Below are positions 55,654 through 64,000 of a stretch of 64,000 nucleotides of DNA, one piece after another. The stretch is taken from contig JAUIFE010000032.1 in assembly GCA_030429565.1 (NCBI GenBank), positions 37,608 through 101,607 on the forward strand, in the 5' to 3' direction. Each line of letters starts with the position of its first letter. Position 1 is the stretch's first letter. The notes beneath the pieces are model-generated. The model did no database searches. It was not told the origin of the DNA and saw only the letters and a list, made by a program, of their open reading frames with translations. Origin of the DNA: Holophagae bacterium (GTDB lineage Bacteria; Acidobacteriota; Holophagae; Acanthopleuribacterales; Acanthopleuribacteraceae). The translations under genes and the position numbers were made by a program.

Positions 55654-58600
55654 ATGCGTCTCCCTTTTTTTTCGATGATCACGAGCCGGCCCTTGCATCG
55701 GTCGATGCGTGTCTGGGTGCTGGTATGGGGGATGTTTTGTTCGGGCGCCGCGTTGGGCGGGCCGCCGGATTTGAACCAGCAAACCCACCGTCATTGGACG
55801 CATCGCGGCGGATTACCCAATAACTCGATTCAGGGCATCAGCCAAGATCCGCGTGGGTTTATGTGGTTTGCGGGTCAGGAAGGGCCGATTCGCTACGACG
55901 GCCGTTTTATGCGCTGGATGGGCCGTGACGGTGAGGCGCCGTTTCCCCGTGATGATATGCGTTGTTTAATTCGCGACGACACCGGCGTGTTGTGGTGGGG
56001 GACCCAAACGCAAGGTGTTTGGCGTTACGCGGCTGGGGTTTCCGAACCCCTACCGGGTTTGGAGGCTTTGGGTGGTCGGCCGGTGACGGCGTTGTTGCGC
56101 GACAGTAACGGGGTGCTTTGGATCGGTAGCGACGGCCGCGGCCTGCTGCGTTGGCAGTCGGGTCGTGCCGAGGTGGTGACGACCGTTGCGATGAAAAACA
56201 TTCAAGCCTTGGCGGAGGGTCCAAATCAAACCCTTTGGATCGGCGGTGACGGCGGATTGCGCCGTTTGCAGGGCGACCACGTGGAGACGGTCGGCGACGA
56301 GCGCTTTGAACCGAGCACTGTTAATGCGCTGCTGATCAGCGATGCCGGACTTTGGATTGCCGATCAAAATCAAGGGCTGTGGTTGCTTGAGGAAGAAGGG
56401 CCGCGGGCGATTTTTTTCGACCAACGCCGGCGTGATCGCAACAGTGTTCTGACGCTGTTACAAGATGGCGACGGGGTGCTTTGGTTCGGAACCTCGGCGG
56501 GTTTGGGTTTGTTCGCCGACGGTGAGAGCGCCTTCTTTGAGACGTTACACGGCGTGCCGCTCAATCGGGTGAACGCGTTATTTGAAGATCGCGACGGTTC
56601 CATTTGGTTGTCGAACTTTGGCAGTGGTGTTCATCGCTTGCGCACCGGATTATTTCGTACTTATCGGCGTGACGACACCAAACGCGACGAAATAACCTGG
56701 TCGGTGTTTGAAGATCGCGGCGTGTTGTGGACGGTCCACGATGTCGGCATTTTGTCCTGGTACGACTTCGAGACCGGAGCGTCCTTGCCGTTGCCGCCGG
56801 CGCTTAAAAAGCAACGCGTGTTGTCCTTAGGGCGCACGGCAGACGGCAAGGTGCTGTTGGGAACCTTTCGCGGCTTATATCGGTGGGACGGTATCAGTTT
56901 AACGAAAATTGAGGCCGAGGACGCCGCCGGTCAACCGGCCTTGGACAGTTATGTGTTGCCGATGTTTGTCGATTCCCAAGACCGTGTTTGGTTTGGCCAA
57001 GCCGACGGTTTGGGATTGTTGGTCGGTTCAGAATACCGCTTGTTTCGCGATCAAGGCTTGGCGGCCGCCACCGTTCAGAGTTTTGCCGAAGATGGGCGGG
57101 GTCGTATTTGGCTGGGAACGGACAAAGGCCTGATCGCGATTGACGGCGAGACCCAACGTCATTACGATCCCGAGGCAAGTGGGATTGACGGAGACGATGT
57201 TCTCAGTGTGGCGGTTGACTCGGACGATCGGGTGATTTTTGCGGTGACCGGTGCCGGCTTGTGGGTGCTGGAAAACGAGCAGGTTCGTCGGGTTGAGATT
57301 CCCGAATTGCGTGGGCTCTCGTTGTTTGCCATTGAAACTGATGCAAAGGGCAACCTCTGGCTACCCAGCAACACCGGTATCTTCCTGGTGCCGAGTGCGG
57401 TGTACCGCGAGGCTTTGGCCGCGCCCCAACCCCCCAATCGTGTCTATCATTTCGGTCAAGCGGACGGCATGCGTCGCGCTGAATGTAATCATGGTGGTTC
57501 GCCGACAACGCACCAAACCGCCGACGGTCGCATGGCTTTTGCGACCACGGGCGGCGTCGCATTGGCCGATCCCGCCGATTTAGAGGCTTATGTGGGGCGC
57601 TGGACGGCGCCGACGGTTTTACTGGAACATTTGGTCGTGGACGGGCGGGTCGTATCGCTGGAGGCTGACGCCGAGTTGGATTACCGCTTTCAACAGATGG
57701 CCTTATCATTTTCGGTCATCGACTTCTACGCGCCGCGCGCACTGCGTGTTTTTGCGCGGCTGGCCGGCCATGATCGCGATTGGGACGCGGTCAACGACTT
57801 GAGTCGTCTCGATTACAGCCAAATTCCACCTGGCGACTACCAGTTCGAGGTTCGCGCCTTTGGGCGGGGTGAATTGGTTGCCACCGAAACGCTGCCGATT
57901 CGGGTCAGTGCGCCTTGGTTTGCGCTGCGCAACCTACCGGTATGGTTGAGTTTGTTGCTTTTGGTGGGGGGTTCGTTGGTGGTAAGGGTGTTTGTTCGTC
58001 GCCAACGCAAGGGCGCGGCAACCCAGTCGGCCAGGCACCAGAAGCTTTATCTCGAGGTAGAAGAGAGCCGTACACGACTGACCCGCGCCCAACATCAAAT
58101 TGAGGAAGTGGGCGGGCAGGCCTCGCAAAATGAGGTAGTTACCCATCTACTGCACAATATGGGCAATGTGCTTAACAGTGTGTCTGTATCCGCCGGCGTC
58201 ATCGAGAAACTGTTGCGCGGAACCGGTGTCTACGCGTTGCTCGCGCGGATTGCCGCGCTTTTTCCCAAGTCACCCGATCAACAGCAGGCGTTTTTCAGTG
58301 GGTCGTCCCGTGCCCACCGTTTGCCCGAAACCTATTGTCAAATTGCGGATCTGTTGGACGAACATCAACAGGGTCTGTTGGATGAAGTCGCCAATTTACA
58401 GGTTCAATCGGCGCACATGAAAGAGCTGGTGTTGTCGGTGAGTGAAATTCAAAAACCCATCTTCGAGCTTTTTGACATCAACATTTTGATTGAAGATGCG
58501 GTGAAAATGCAAAGCCACACCCTGCGCAAGTTTGCGATCGAAGTGGAGCACGATTTACTGCCGCTGGAACCGGTTCGCGCCAAAAAATCCCAAATATTAC

Positions 58601-58917
58601 AAATCCTGGTGAACTTGGTGAAGAACGCCTGTGAGGCGATGGTGGAAAATGACGAGAACCGTGATCGCCTGATTGCCATTCATAGCTACCGACAAGACGC
58701 ATTTGCGGTAGTTTCGGTGACCGATTCCGGGCCCGGCATTGCCGAAGCGCATTTACCCTTGTTGTTTGGCCATGGCTTTACAACCAAAGCGACCGGCCAT
58801 GGCTTTGGTCTGCATTTTTGCCGCAAGGTTATGCGTGAGATGGCCGGTGATCTGACCGTGGAAGGTTCCAGCGAACTGGGCGGCGCTACCTTCAAGCTTT
58901 GGATTCGCTGTGAATAG
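55654..58917 (+). CDS. Two-component propeller sensor histidine kinase
   Basis: 1087 residues. A signal sequence is followed by a periplasmic double beta-propeller of Reg_prop repeats (about 40-650), recognisable by repeated W-[FLI]-G-T/S and G-D-G-x-[LI]-W-[FL] units. A Y_Y_Y-type Ig domain (about 680-755) and a membrane helix (about 761-783) follow. The kinase part has the phospho-acceptor His in HLLHNMGNVLNSV (residue 834), N box NLVKNACEAM, DSGPGIAEAHLP and GHGFGLHFCRK, all intact. No receiver or HTH domain is fused, unlike many hybrid propeller kinases. The start at 55654 gives a signal peptide; later Mets are possible. The next gene overlaps by 8 bases. Confidence 0.9.
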   Translation: MRLPFFSMITSRPLHRSMRVWVLVWGMFCSGAALGGPPDLNQQTHRHWTHRGGLPNNSIQGISQDPRGFMWFAGQEGPIRYDGRFMRWMGRDGEAPFPRDDMRCLIRDDTGVLWWGTQTQGVWRYAAGVSEPLPGLEALGGRPVTALLRDSNGVLWIGSDGRGLLRWQSGRAEVVTTVAMKNIQALAEGPNQTLWIGGDGGLRRLQGDHVETVGDERFEPSTVNALLISDAGLWIADQNQGLWLLEEEGPRAIFFDQRRRDRNSVLTLLQDGDGVLWFGTSAGLGLFADGESAFFETLHGVPLNRVNALFEDRDGSIWLSNFGSGVHRLRTGLFRTYRRDDTKRDEITWSVFEDRGVLWTVHDVGILSWYDFETGASLPLPPALKKQRVLSLGRTADGKVLLGTFRGLYRWDGISLTKIEAEDAAGQPALDSYVLPMFVDSQDRVWFGQADGLGLLVGSEYRLFRDQGLAAATVQSFAEDGRGRIWLGTDKGLIAIDGETQRHYDPEASGIDGDDVLSVAVDSDDRVIFAVTGAGLWVLENEQVRRVEIPELRGLSLFAIETDAKGNLWLPSNTGIFLVPSAVYREALAAPQPPNRVYHFGQADGMRRAECNHGGSPTTHQTADGRMAFATTGGVALADPADLEAYVGRWTAPTVLLEHLVVDGRVVSLEADAELDYRFQQMALSFSVIDFYAPRALRVFARLAGHDRDWDAVNDLSRLDYSQIPPGDYQFEVRAFGRGELVATETLPIRVSAPWFALRNLPVWLSLLLLVGGSLVVRVFVRRQRKGAATQSARHQKLYLEVEESRTRLTRAQHQIEEVGGQASQNEVVTHLLHNMGNVLNSVSVSAGVIEKLLRGTGVYALLARIAALFPKSPDQQQAFFSGSSRAHRLPETYCQIADLLDEHQQGLLDEVANLQVQSAHMKELVLSVSEIQKPIFELFDINILIEDAVKMQSHTLRKFAIEVEHDLLPLEPVRAKKSQILQILVNLVKNACEAMVENDENRDRLIAIHSYRQDAFAVVSVTDSGPGIAEAHLPLLFGHGFTTKATGHGFGLHFCRKVMREMAGDLTVEGSSELGGATFKLWIRCE

Positions 58918-61900
58918 GCGCGGTGACCGCTTGGCGCGGTGGATGGTCGGCCTGATCGGCTTGACGGCCGTCTCCTGGTTGTGGGCGCTCGACGGCCAAC
59001 GTCAGTTTAACCAACTGGTGCGCGATCTTTGGTCGGTTGAGCACGGCTTACCCCAAGATCACGTGGTCGACCTGTTGCAGACGCGTGACGGCTTTCTGTG
59101 GATCGGGACCCAGGAGGGCTTGGTTCGTTTTGACGGTGTTGTGTTCGAGAATTGGGCCCAAAGCGCGGTGCCCCGTTTAGAAGGGCGCGAGGTACGGACC
59201 TTGGCGGAGGCGCGCAATGGTGACTTGTGGGTGGGTACCAATCGCGGGTTGTTTACCTTGGGCGGCGCCTACCGTCGCGACGTCGATGAATTTGAGGTTT
59301 TGTCAAAGGTCGGTATCTCGGCGATGTGTCTGGCCGGTCCGGGAGAAATGTGGGTTGGCGGTGACAACGGTGAACTGTTTTTTGTGGGCGGCGGCGAAGT
59401 GCGTCGCATCGCCGACGGCGAGGTGCCCGATCCCGTTAATGCCATCGTGCTCGATGGTGAGGGCGGCGTTTGGCTGGCCCGTACCTCCGGTCTGTACCGT
59501 TGCGACGGTCGCTCGGTAACACCCGTGGCGCTGCCCGACTTGGATCGTGGTGTGCCGGTTCACGACATTAAACGCGATCCGCGCGGCCGCTTGTGGTTTA
59601 CCACTTCGGCGGGATTGCTTTGCGCGGAAGCCGGTGTCTTCACGTGGGTGGGTCGCGATCAGCCCGAATTGGAGCGCCGCTTGCGCGCGGTAGAATTGGC
59701 GGGCTCGGGGTTGATGTGGCTGGCGGGTGAGCGGGCTTTGTATCGCTTTGACTGGCGCGAAGAAAAGCCGCAATTCGAGAAACGACCCGAAGGAGATTTC
59801 GCACAAGTGCTTTACGCCGACCGCGAGGGCAATATGTGGTTGGGTTATTACCATTCGGGTTTGGTGCGGTTTCGCAACGGTCGCGTGGTTTCATACGGGG
59901 CCGATCAAGGTTTGCGAAACACGGTTGTTCGCTGCACCTTGACCGATGCGCGTGGACGCATCTGGTTTGGCACGGACGGCGGCCTGGGGTGTAAAACCGA
60001 GAAAGGGGTTCGCTGGTATGGGGAAGAAGAGGGGTTTCCGGGGAATTTGGTCCTGAGTTTGGCGGAAGAGCCGGCGGCAGGTGCGATTTGGATTGGTTAT
60101 GATAATGGTGCGGTTTGGCGTTTAGACGACGAGGGTGCGCGCGATGTGGCACCGCTCAGCCGTTGGCACCGGGGGCACACGATTCGCGCGATGCAAATTC
60201 AGCCAGGCACGCAAAAGATGTGGGCAGGCGGCAGCAACGGCCTCACCGTCTTCGATATGGCGCGTGGTCAAATCGCCTGGGAACGATCTTTGCCAGGCGC
60301 ACTGGCGGCCCTTTGTTTTGAAGGGGACGGCGTTTGGTTGGGAACGTCGGCGGGCTTGTTGCGCGTTCCCGCCGATGGTGACGGTGACAGTGAGTCGGTC
60401 CTGGAAAACGTGTTTGTGTCCGATATTTTACCCGACCAAGACGGTGTTTTGTGGGTGGCGACTTACGGCAAAGGTCTCTATCGTTTGCAAGCCGGTCGAA
60501 CCTTCGCGATGACAACCGAACAGGGTTTAATCGACAATAAATTATTTCGGATCCTGCAGGATCGCGACGGCTTTTTTTGGTTGAGCAGCAACCGCGGTGT
60601 GTGGCGTGTGGCGCGGCGTGATCTCAATCAGATTGTTGCCGGCACGCGTCGCCGGCTCGAGGGTTTGCTGTTGGATGAGCGTCACGGCATGGTGACGGCG
60701 GAATGCAACGGCGGCACACAGCCGGCCGGAATGATGACGCCCGACGGCGATCTTTGGTTTCCAACGGTGGCTGGTTTGGTGCGCATTGATCCCGACCGGG
60801 CTGTGGTGGCCGAAGCGCCGGTGACCCCGGTTTTGGTGGGGGTCCGTGTTGACGGCGAGGCGTTTTTCCCCGATGAGCGGCTCACCTTGGCGGGTGATGT
60901 GCGACGGGTTGAGGTTCGTTTTTCGGCGGCGCAGCCAACGTTTACCGAGCCGCCGACATTTCGAGCTCAGTTGACCGGGCCGCTCAATCGCGATTTACCG
61001 ATCAGTGAGCGTCGTTCTGTGTTTTTGAGCGCTTTGCCGGAAGGCACCTACCAATTGGCGATTCAGCAGGCCAATCAACCCCATGCAACGCCGATGCGGC
61101 TCGATTTGACGGTGCGCGGCGATTTCCCCTTTTGGCGTATGCGCTGGTATTTACCCCTGTTGGTGGGGTTGTTGGTTCTGGGAGTCGGCGTGTTTTTGGT
61201 GCGCCGCGAGCACCTTGCCAAGCAGCGTTTGACGGCTTCCATTGCCGCGGGACAACGCGAGTTACGGGCCTGCTCGGAGCAACAAAGCGAACTCAACCAG
61301 GTGATGGTGCAGCGTTTTCACTATGCCGGCATGGCCGAAATCGGCATGAGCGTGTTGCAAAACGTCGATCAAACGCTCAATCGCCTCGACCAGTACATTC
61401 GCGGTTTGAAACGGGGTTTGAGTCAGACAACCGGCGTCGCCGGCTTGCGCCAAACGGCCGAACGTCTCGACCAACGTCTGGCCCAAGGACGATCTTGGTC
61501 GACGGCGGAGGCCGCCGAATTTATTGCCGAATTCCACGAGCACCGGCGCGACTTGATCGCGCGTTGGGATGAACAAGTGGATCAAGTTGTGCTGTTCCGC
61601 GAGTTGGTGCATCAGGTTTGTGGTTTGGTTGAGGCCCAGCAACAATACGCCAAACTCAATTCGTTCGAAGAGACGGTGGATCTCAACATTGTGGTTGAGG
61701 ATGTTTGCCGTATTAAACAGTCGATTCTGCTTGAGAACCAAGTGGCTTTGATTCAGGATCTCAAACCGGTTCCGTTGGTCAGGGTGCCCAAGGCGCGCCT
61801 GATGCAGGTGCTGGTACTTTTGGTACGCTGTGGACGCAAGTCGTTGGAACCCATTGGCAAAGATGAAATACGAAAGCTGATGATTACGACGCGCAGCGCC

Positions 61901-62134
61901 GGCCCGCACGAAGTCAAGGTGCAGATTGGTTTTTCCGGCGTGGGTTATTCACTTGAAGAACTGCAAGCCTTGGCCGGCGAGCCGGATCTCGACAGCCTGG
62001 CCGGGTTGGATTTTGCCCTGTGTCGGCGCCTTTTGGCTGGATTCTCCGGCTCTTTGCAAGTCGAAACCTCAACGGCCGACCGAACCGCGTTCCTGAGTTT
62101 GGTCCTGCCGGTGGAAACTGACCCCGAGGAATAA
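58910..62134 (+). CDS. Two-component propeller sensor with degenerate (pseudo)kinase domain
   Basis: 1074 residues, same architecture as the upstream gene: signal peptide, periplasmic propeller (about 25-640), Ig-like domain, membrane helix (about 745-768) and a cytoplasmic kinase-like part. In the latter the key residues are lost. Where the partner has LHNMGNVLNS this has LQNVDQTLNR, so the phospho-acceptor His is Gln (residue 817). The N box NLVKNACEA is replaced by LLVRCGRKS, DSGPG by FSGVG, and GFGLHFC by GLDFALC. So it probably neither binds ATP well nor autophosphorylates. The GTG start overlaps the upstream stop by 8 bases; an in-frame ATG at 58943 is an alternative. Confidence 0.85.
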   Translation: MNRRGDRLARWMVGLIGLTAVSWLWALDGQRQFNQLVRDLWSVEHGLPQDHVVDLLQTRDGFLWIGTQEGLVRFDGVVFENWAQSAVPRLEGREVRTLAEARNGDLWVGTNRGLFTLGGAYRRDVDEFEVLSKVGISAMCLAGPGEMWVGGDNGELFFVGGGEVRRIADGEVPDPVNAIVLDGEGGVWLARTSGLYRCDGRSVTPVALPDLDRGVPVHDIKRDPRGRLWFTTSAGLLCAEAGVFTWVGRDQPELERRLRAVELAGSGLMWLAGERALYRFDWREEKPQFEKRPEGDFAQVLYADREGNMWLGYYHSGLVRFRNGRVVSYGADQGLRNTVVRCTLTDARGRIWFGTDGGLGCKTEKGVRWYGEEEGFPGNLVLSLAEEPAAGAIWIGYDNGAVWRLDDEGARDVAPLSRWHRGHTIRAMQIQPGTQKMWAGGSNGLTVFDMARGQIAWERSLPGALAALCFEGDGVWLGTSAGLLRVPADGDGDSESVLENVFVSDILPDQDGVLWVATYGKGLYRLQAGRTFAMTTEQGLIDNKLFRILQDRDGFFWLSSNRGVWRVARRDLNQIVAGTRRRLEGLLLDERHGMVTAECNGGTQPAGMMTPDGDLWFPTVAGLVRIDPDRAVVAEAPVTPVLVGVRVDGEAFFPDERLTLAGDVRRVEVRFSAAQPTFTEPPTFRAQLTGPLNRDLPISERRSVFLSALPEGTYQLAIQQANQPHATPMRLDLTVRGDFPFWRMRWYLPLLVGLLVLGVGVFLVRREHLAKQRLTASIAAGQRELRACSEQQSELNQVMVQRFHYAGMAEIGMSVLQNVDQTLNRLDQYIRGLKRGLSQTTGVAGLRQTAERLDQRLAQGRSWSTAEAAEFIAEFHEHRRDLIARWDEQVDQVVLFRELVHQVCGLVEAQQQYAKLNSFEETVDLNIVVEDVCRIKQSILLENQVALIQDLKPVPLVRVPKARLMQVLVLLVRCGRKSLEPIGKDEIRKLMITTRSAGPHEVKVQIGFSGVGYSLEELQALAGEPDLDSLAGLDFALCRRLLAGFSGSLQVETSTADRTAFLSLVLPVETDPEE

Positions 62135-62153
62135 GCGGTCTTACGGTGCGGGT

Positions 62154-62489
62154 TTACTGGAAAATTTCCTCAAGGTATTCGATCAGCAACGGCGGTGGGA
62201 CACCGTCAACAGCGACAAATTGGAGACCGGACTGGAAGTGGTTCTTTTTGATTTCTTTGGTGTGGCGAACTTCCGCGGTGGCTTCGATCAGATCGGTGTG
62301 TTGCGGCAGTTCAAAGCTCAACTTCATGTGTTTGCCAACTTGCAGCGGGACACGGGTATTCACCAAAATACCGCCGGCACTAATATTCTCGACGAAGAAT
62401 GGGTTAAAACCGTTGTCGGTTTCAACCTCCTTCATCCAAAACACCATATCGGTCTCAAAACGTTTGTGGGTTCTCCGGTTTTTGGTCAC
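62154..62489 (-). CDS. PilZ-domain protein
   Basis: 111 residues, one PilZ domain with the cyclic-di-GMP motif split as expected: RRTHKRF near the N-terminus and ENISAGGILV ([DN]-x-S-x-x-G) about 25 residues later. So c-di-GMP binding is likely. It resembles the small stand-alone PilZ proteins that act in pilus or motility control. The start is a GTG 6 nt after GGAGG. It converges on the pseudokinase gene with a gap of 19 bases. Confidence 0.9.
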   Translation of the reverse strand: MTKNRRTHKRFETDMVFWMKEVETDNGFNPFFVENISAGGILVNTRVPLQVGKHMKLSFELPQHTDLIEATAEVRHTKEIKKNHFQSGLQFVAVDGVPPPLLIEYLEEIFQ

Positions 62490-62843
62490 AGGGGCCTCCG
62501 CGTGGCATGGTACGTGACGGGCCGGGATGCGCCGACTGGGTGGGGGTGCGGACCCCTTGGCGGCGCGGGTCGCCGGACGATGTTTGTATTGTATTTCGGT
62601 TTGGTTGAGATTTTACCTTAAATTGAAGGTTGGCGTTGAATCAGGTTAAAGGTGGTTGGGGCGGACCTGGCCGGGGGCTGGGGCATTTGTGGTGGAACGC
62701 CGGCTTGAGCACCAGGTGAATTTGGTCGATAGTTATAAGTGTGGCGAGAAATCGGTATGGGATCTGCAAATAAGAGACCGTAAGGCGCCCGTCGACCGAC
62801 CTTATTCGGCAACAATTACCTAGTTAGGATTGGATTCTTTTTC
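62490..62843. other. Divergent intergenic region
   Basis: About 350 bases between the PilZ gene and the repeat gene. No convincing promoter was found on either strand, and no RNA element was recognised. Confidence 0.4.
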
Positions 62844-64000
62844 ATGAAAGAGAAGCTAAGTCAGGAAGAGATCAGCATGTTACTCGGCAATCAGGCTGAG
62901 GAGACGCCCGACGCGGCGGATGCAGGCGGCCTGATGGATCAATCCGATATCGACAAACTGATCGCACAGGCGCAACAGGGGAAAATCGAAAAAACTGCCC
63001 AACCGGCAAAGTCTGCCCCGTCGCCGCCGGCCGAGAGTGGTGGCATGATGGACCAGGCGGCGATCGATGCGCTTTTGGCCCAGCGAGATGGAAAGGCCGC
63101 CCCGTCACCGTCACCGCCGGCGAAACCGGCAGCTCCCCAAACGGCGGCACCGCCGGCTGCCGCGCCGGCCGCGAGCAATGACGGCGGCGGAATGATGGAC
63201 CAAGCGGCGATCGACGCTTTGTTGAAACAGCACCAAAGTGGTGAAATGCCCGCGTCGCCGCCCAAGCCGCAAAAGCCGGCGGCACCGGCCGCGAGCAATG
63301 ACGGCGGCGGGATGATGGACCAAGCGGCGATTGATGCGCTTTTGGCCGGTCAAAACAAAAGCGCGGCCAAGCCGGCCCCGACCGCCGCATCGAGCGGAGC
63401 GCTGGATCAAGCTGCGATTGACGCAATGCTCGCCGGACAAAACAGCGGTGCAAAGGAAGCCCCGGCAGCGCAGGAAGCGTCGAGTGGAGCGCTGGATCAA
63501 GCAGCGATTGACGCGATGCTAGCCGGCCAAAATAGTGGCGCGAAGGAAGCCCCGGCGGCGTCAAGTGGGCCGTTGGACCAAGCAGCGATTGACGCAATGC
63601 TGGCCGGCCAAGGTGGTAGCAACCAAGCAGCGGCACCGGCAGACGACGGCGGCGGGTTGTTAGACCAAGCAGCGATTGACGCGATGCTAGCCGGTCAAAA
63701 CAGCGGTGCAAAGGAAGCCCCGGCAGCGCAGGAAGCGTCGAGTGGAGCGCTGGATCAAGCCGCGATTGACGCGATGCTAGCCGGACAAAACAGTGGCGCC
63801 AATGAAGCGCCGGCGGCGTCAAGTGGGCCGTTGGACCAAGCAGCGATTGACGCAATGCTGGCCGGCCAAGGCGGTGGCAACCAAACAGCAGCGCCGGCAG
63901 ACGACGGCGGCGGGTTGTTAGACCAAGCGGCGATTGATGCGATGCTAGCCGGTCAAAACAGCGGCGCCAATGAAGCGCCGGCGGCGTCAAGTGGGCCGTT
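62844..64000 (+). CDS. FliM/FliY N-peptide multi-repeat protein (3' end outside window)
   Basis: At least 385 residues, open to the window edge. The N-terminus MKEKLSQEEISMLLG closely matches the N-terminal peptide of flagellar switch proteins FliM and FliY (LSQ-x-E-I-D-A-L-L-x-G), the segment that binds phospho-CheY. It is then repeated: copy 2 LMDQSDIDKLIA, copies 3-5 MMDQAAIDALL, copies 6-12 [APL]LDQAAIDAMLAG. That makes 12 complete copies, with a 13th beginning at the edge, joined by Ala/Pro/Gly/Ser/Asn linkers of 15-40 residues. The conserved DQ codons begin at 62937, 63051, 63198, 63318, 63405, 63495, 63576, 63663, 63753, 63834 and 63921. The C-terminal domain, which would name the protein (FliN/FliM-like, CheC-like or other), is not visible. 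The ATG at 62844 has only a weak AGGA upstream. The opposite strand shows a long chance open frame here. Confidence 0.82.
   Translation, partial: MKEKLSQEEISMLLGNQAEETPDAADAGGLMDQSDIDKLIAQAQQGKIEKTAQPAKSAPSPPAESGGMMDQAAIDALLAQRDGKAAPSPSPPAKPAAPQTAAPPAAAPAASNDGGGMMDQAAIDALLKQHQSGEMPASPPKPQKPAAPAASNDGGGMMDQAAIDALLAGQNKSAAKPAPTAASSGALDQAAIDAMLAGQNSGAKEAPAAQEASSGALDQAAIDAMLAGQNSGAKEAPAASSGPLDQAAIDAMLAGQGGSNQAAAPADDGGGLLDQAAIDAMLAGQNSGAKEAPAAQEASSGALDQAAIDAMLAGQNSGANEAPAASSGPLDQAAIDAMLAGQGGGNQTAAPADDGGGLLDQAAIDAMLAGQNSGANEAPAASSGP
62853..64000 (+). repeat. Array of I-D-A-[LM]-L coding repeats with a 258-bp higher-order unit
   Basis: Early copies (1-5) are diverged and irregularly spaced (114-147 bp between copies 2, 3, 4 and 5). 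From copy 6 on, motif starts recur with exact 258-bp (86-codon) periods: 63405/63663/63921, 63495/63753 and 63576/63834. Linkers as well as motifs are nearly identical between periods. The last period skips one linker type, as after unequal exchange. Confidence 0.9.

Noticed and set aside
62872..63990. Long minus-strand open frame opposite the repeat gene
   Set aside because: It is an Arg/Leu/His-rich mirror of the GC-rich repeat; the plus strand gives the FliM-like motif at the start and regular motif spacing. It has no ribosome site or domain.
63400..64000. Regularly spaced repeats that might suggest CRISPR
   Set aside because: Repeats are in frame, of differing length, lack unique spacers and encode a protein motif.

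Overview
The window looks like chromosomal DNA of a free-living Gram-negative-type bacterium. The best guess is an Acidobacteriota of the Holophagae / Acanthopleuribacter kind. The reasons are a complete pilMNOPQ-type IV pilus (T4P) region, a large Ser/Thr kinase with a TPR tail, an MJ0042 zinc-ribbon protein, and two large 'two-component propeller' sensor proteins. Moderate-to-high GC and frequent TTG/GTG starts fit too. This placement is inference from gene content; there is no rRNA to test it. I found no tRNA, rRNA, CRISPR array, insertion sequence or integrase.

Layout. 1-4.2 kb: the tail of a C2-domain protein, then two leftward VWA-domain genes. 4.2-12.4 kb: housekeeping and small genes (isocitrate dehydrogenase-like, L-serine dehydratase, EttA, an MFS exporter, a cytochrome c lipoprotein, a BtuF-like protein, a small coiled-coil protein). 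12.6-15 kb: a zinc-ribbon protein with seven copies of a Thr-containing I-D-A-F-L motif. 15.5-21 kb: moeA, a single-domain CheY with two small partners, ychF, pyrH-frr. 21.4-28.9 kb: a Ser/Thr kinase, a PTPS-fold enzyme, ygfZ, pdxST, a TPR membrane protein and an unknown gene. 29-33 kb: a RodZ-like protein, a conserved unknown, a DnaJ-TPR protein and a PP2C phosphatase. 33.5-54.7 kb: the T4P region, pilMNOPQ, then a large lipoprotein, an acidic TPR protein and a Roadblock/LC7 protein, then accB-accC-aroK, then pilB-pilT-pilC, pilS-pilR and a pilin-like gene, closed by tlyA on the other strand. 55.6-62.1 kb: two overlapping sensor proteins, of which the first keeps histidine kinase residues and the second has lost them. 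62.1-64 kb: a PilZ protein and a gene that runs off the window.

The most unusual item is that last gene (62844 to beyond 64000). Its first residues match the N-terminal peptide of the flagellar switch proteins FliM/FliY, the peptide that binds phospho-CheY. That peptide is then repeated at least twelve times, partly by recent duplication of a 258-bp block of three motifs. The zinc-ribbon protein at 12.6-15 kb carries a similar-looking I-D-A-[FLM]-L helix array on an otherwise unrelated protein. A single-domain CheY at 17.0 kb, the T4P motor, a Roadblock protein, a PilZ protein, a Ser/Thr kinase and a PP2C phosphatase are all nearby. One reading is that these are multivalent docking scaffolds for a response regulator or motility regulator. 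That reading is inference; the repeats themselves are directly visible.
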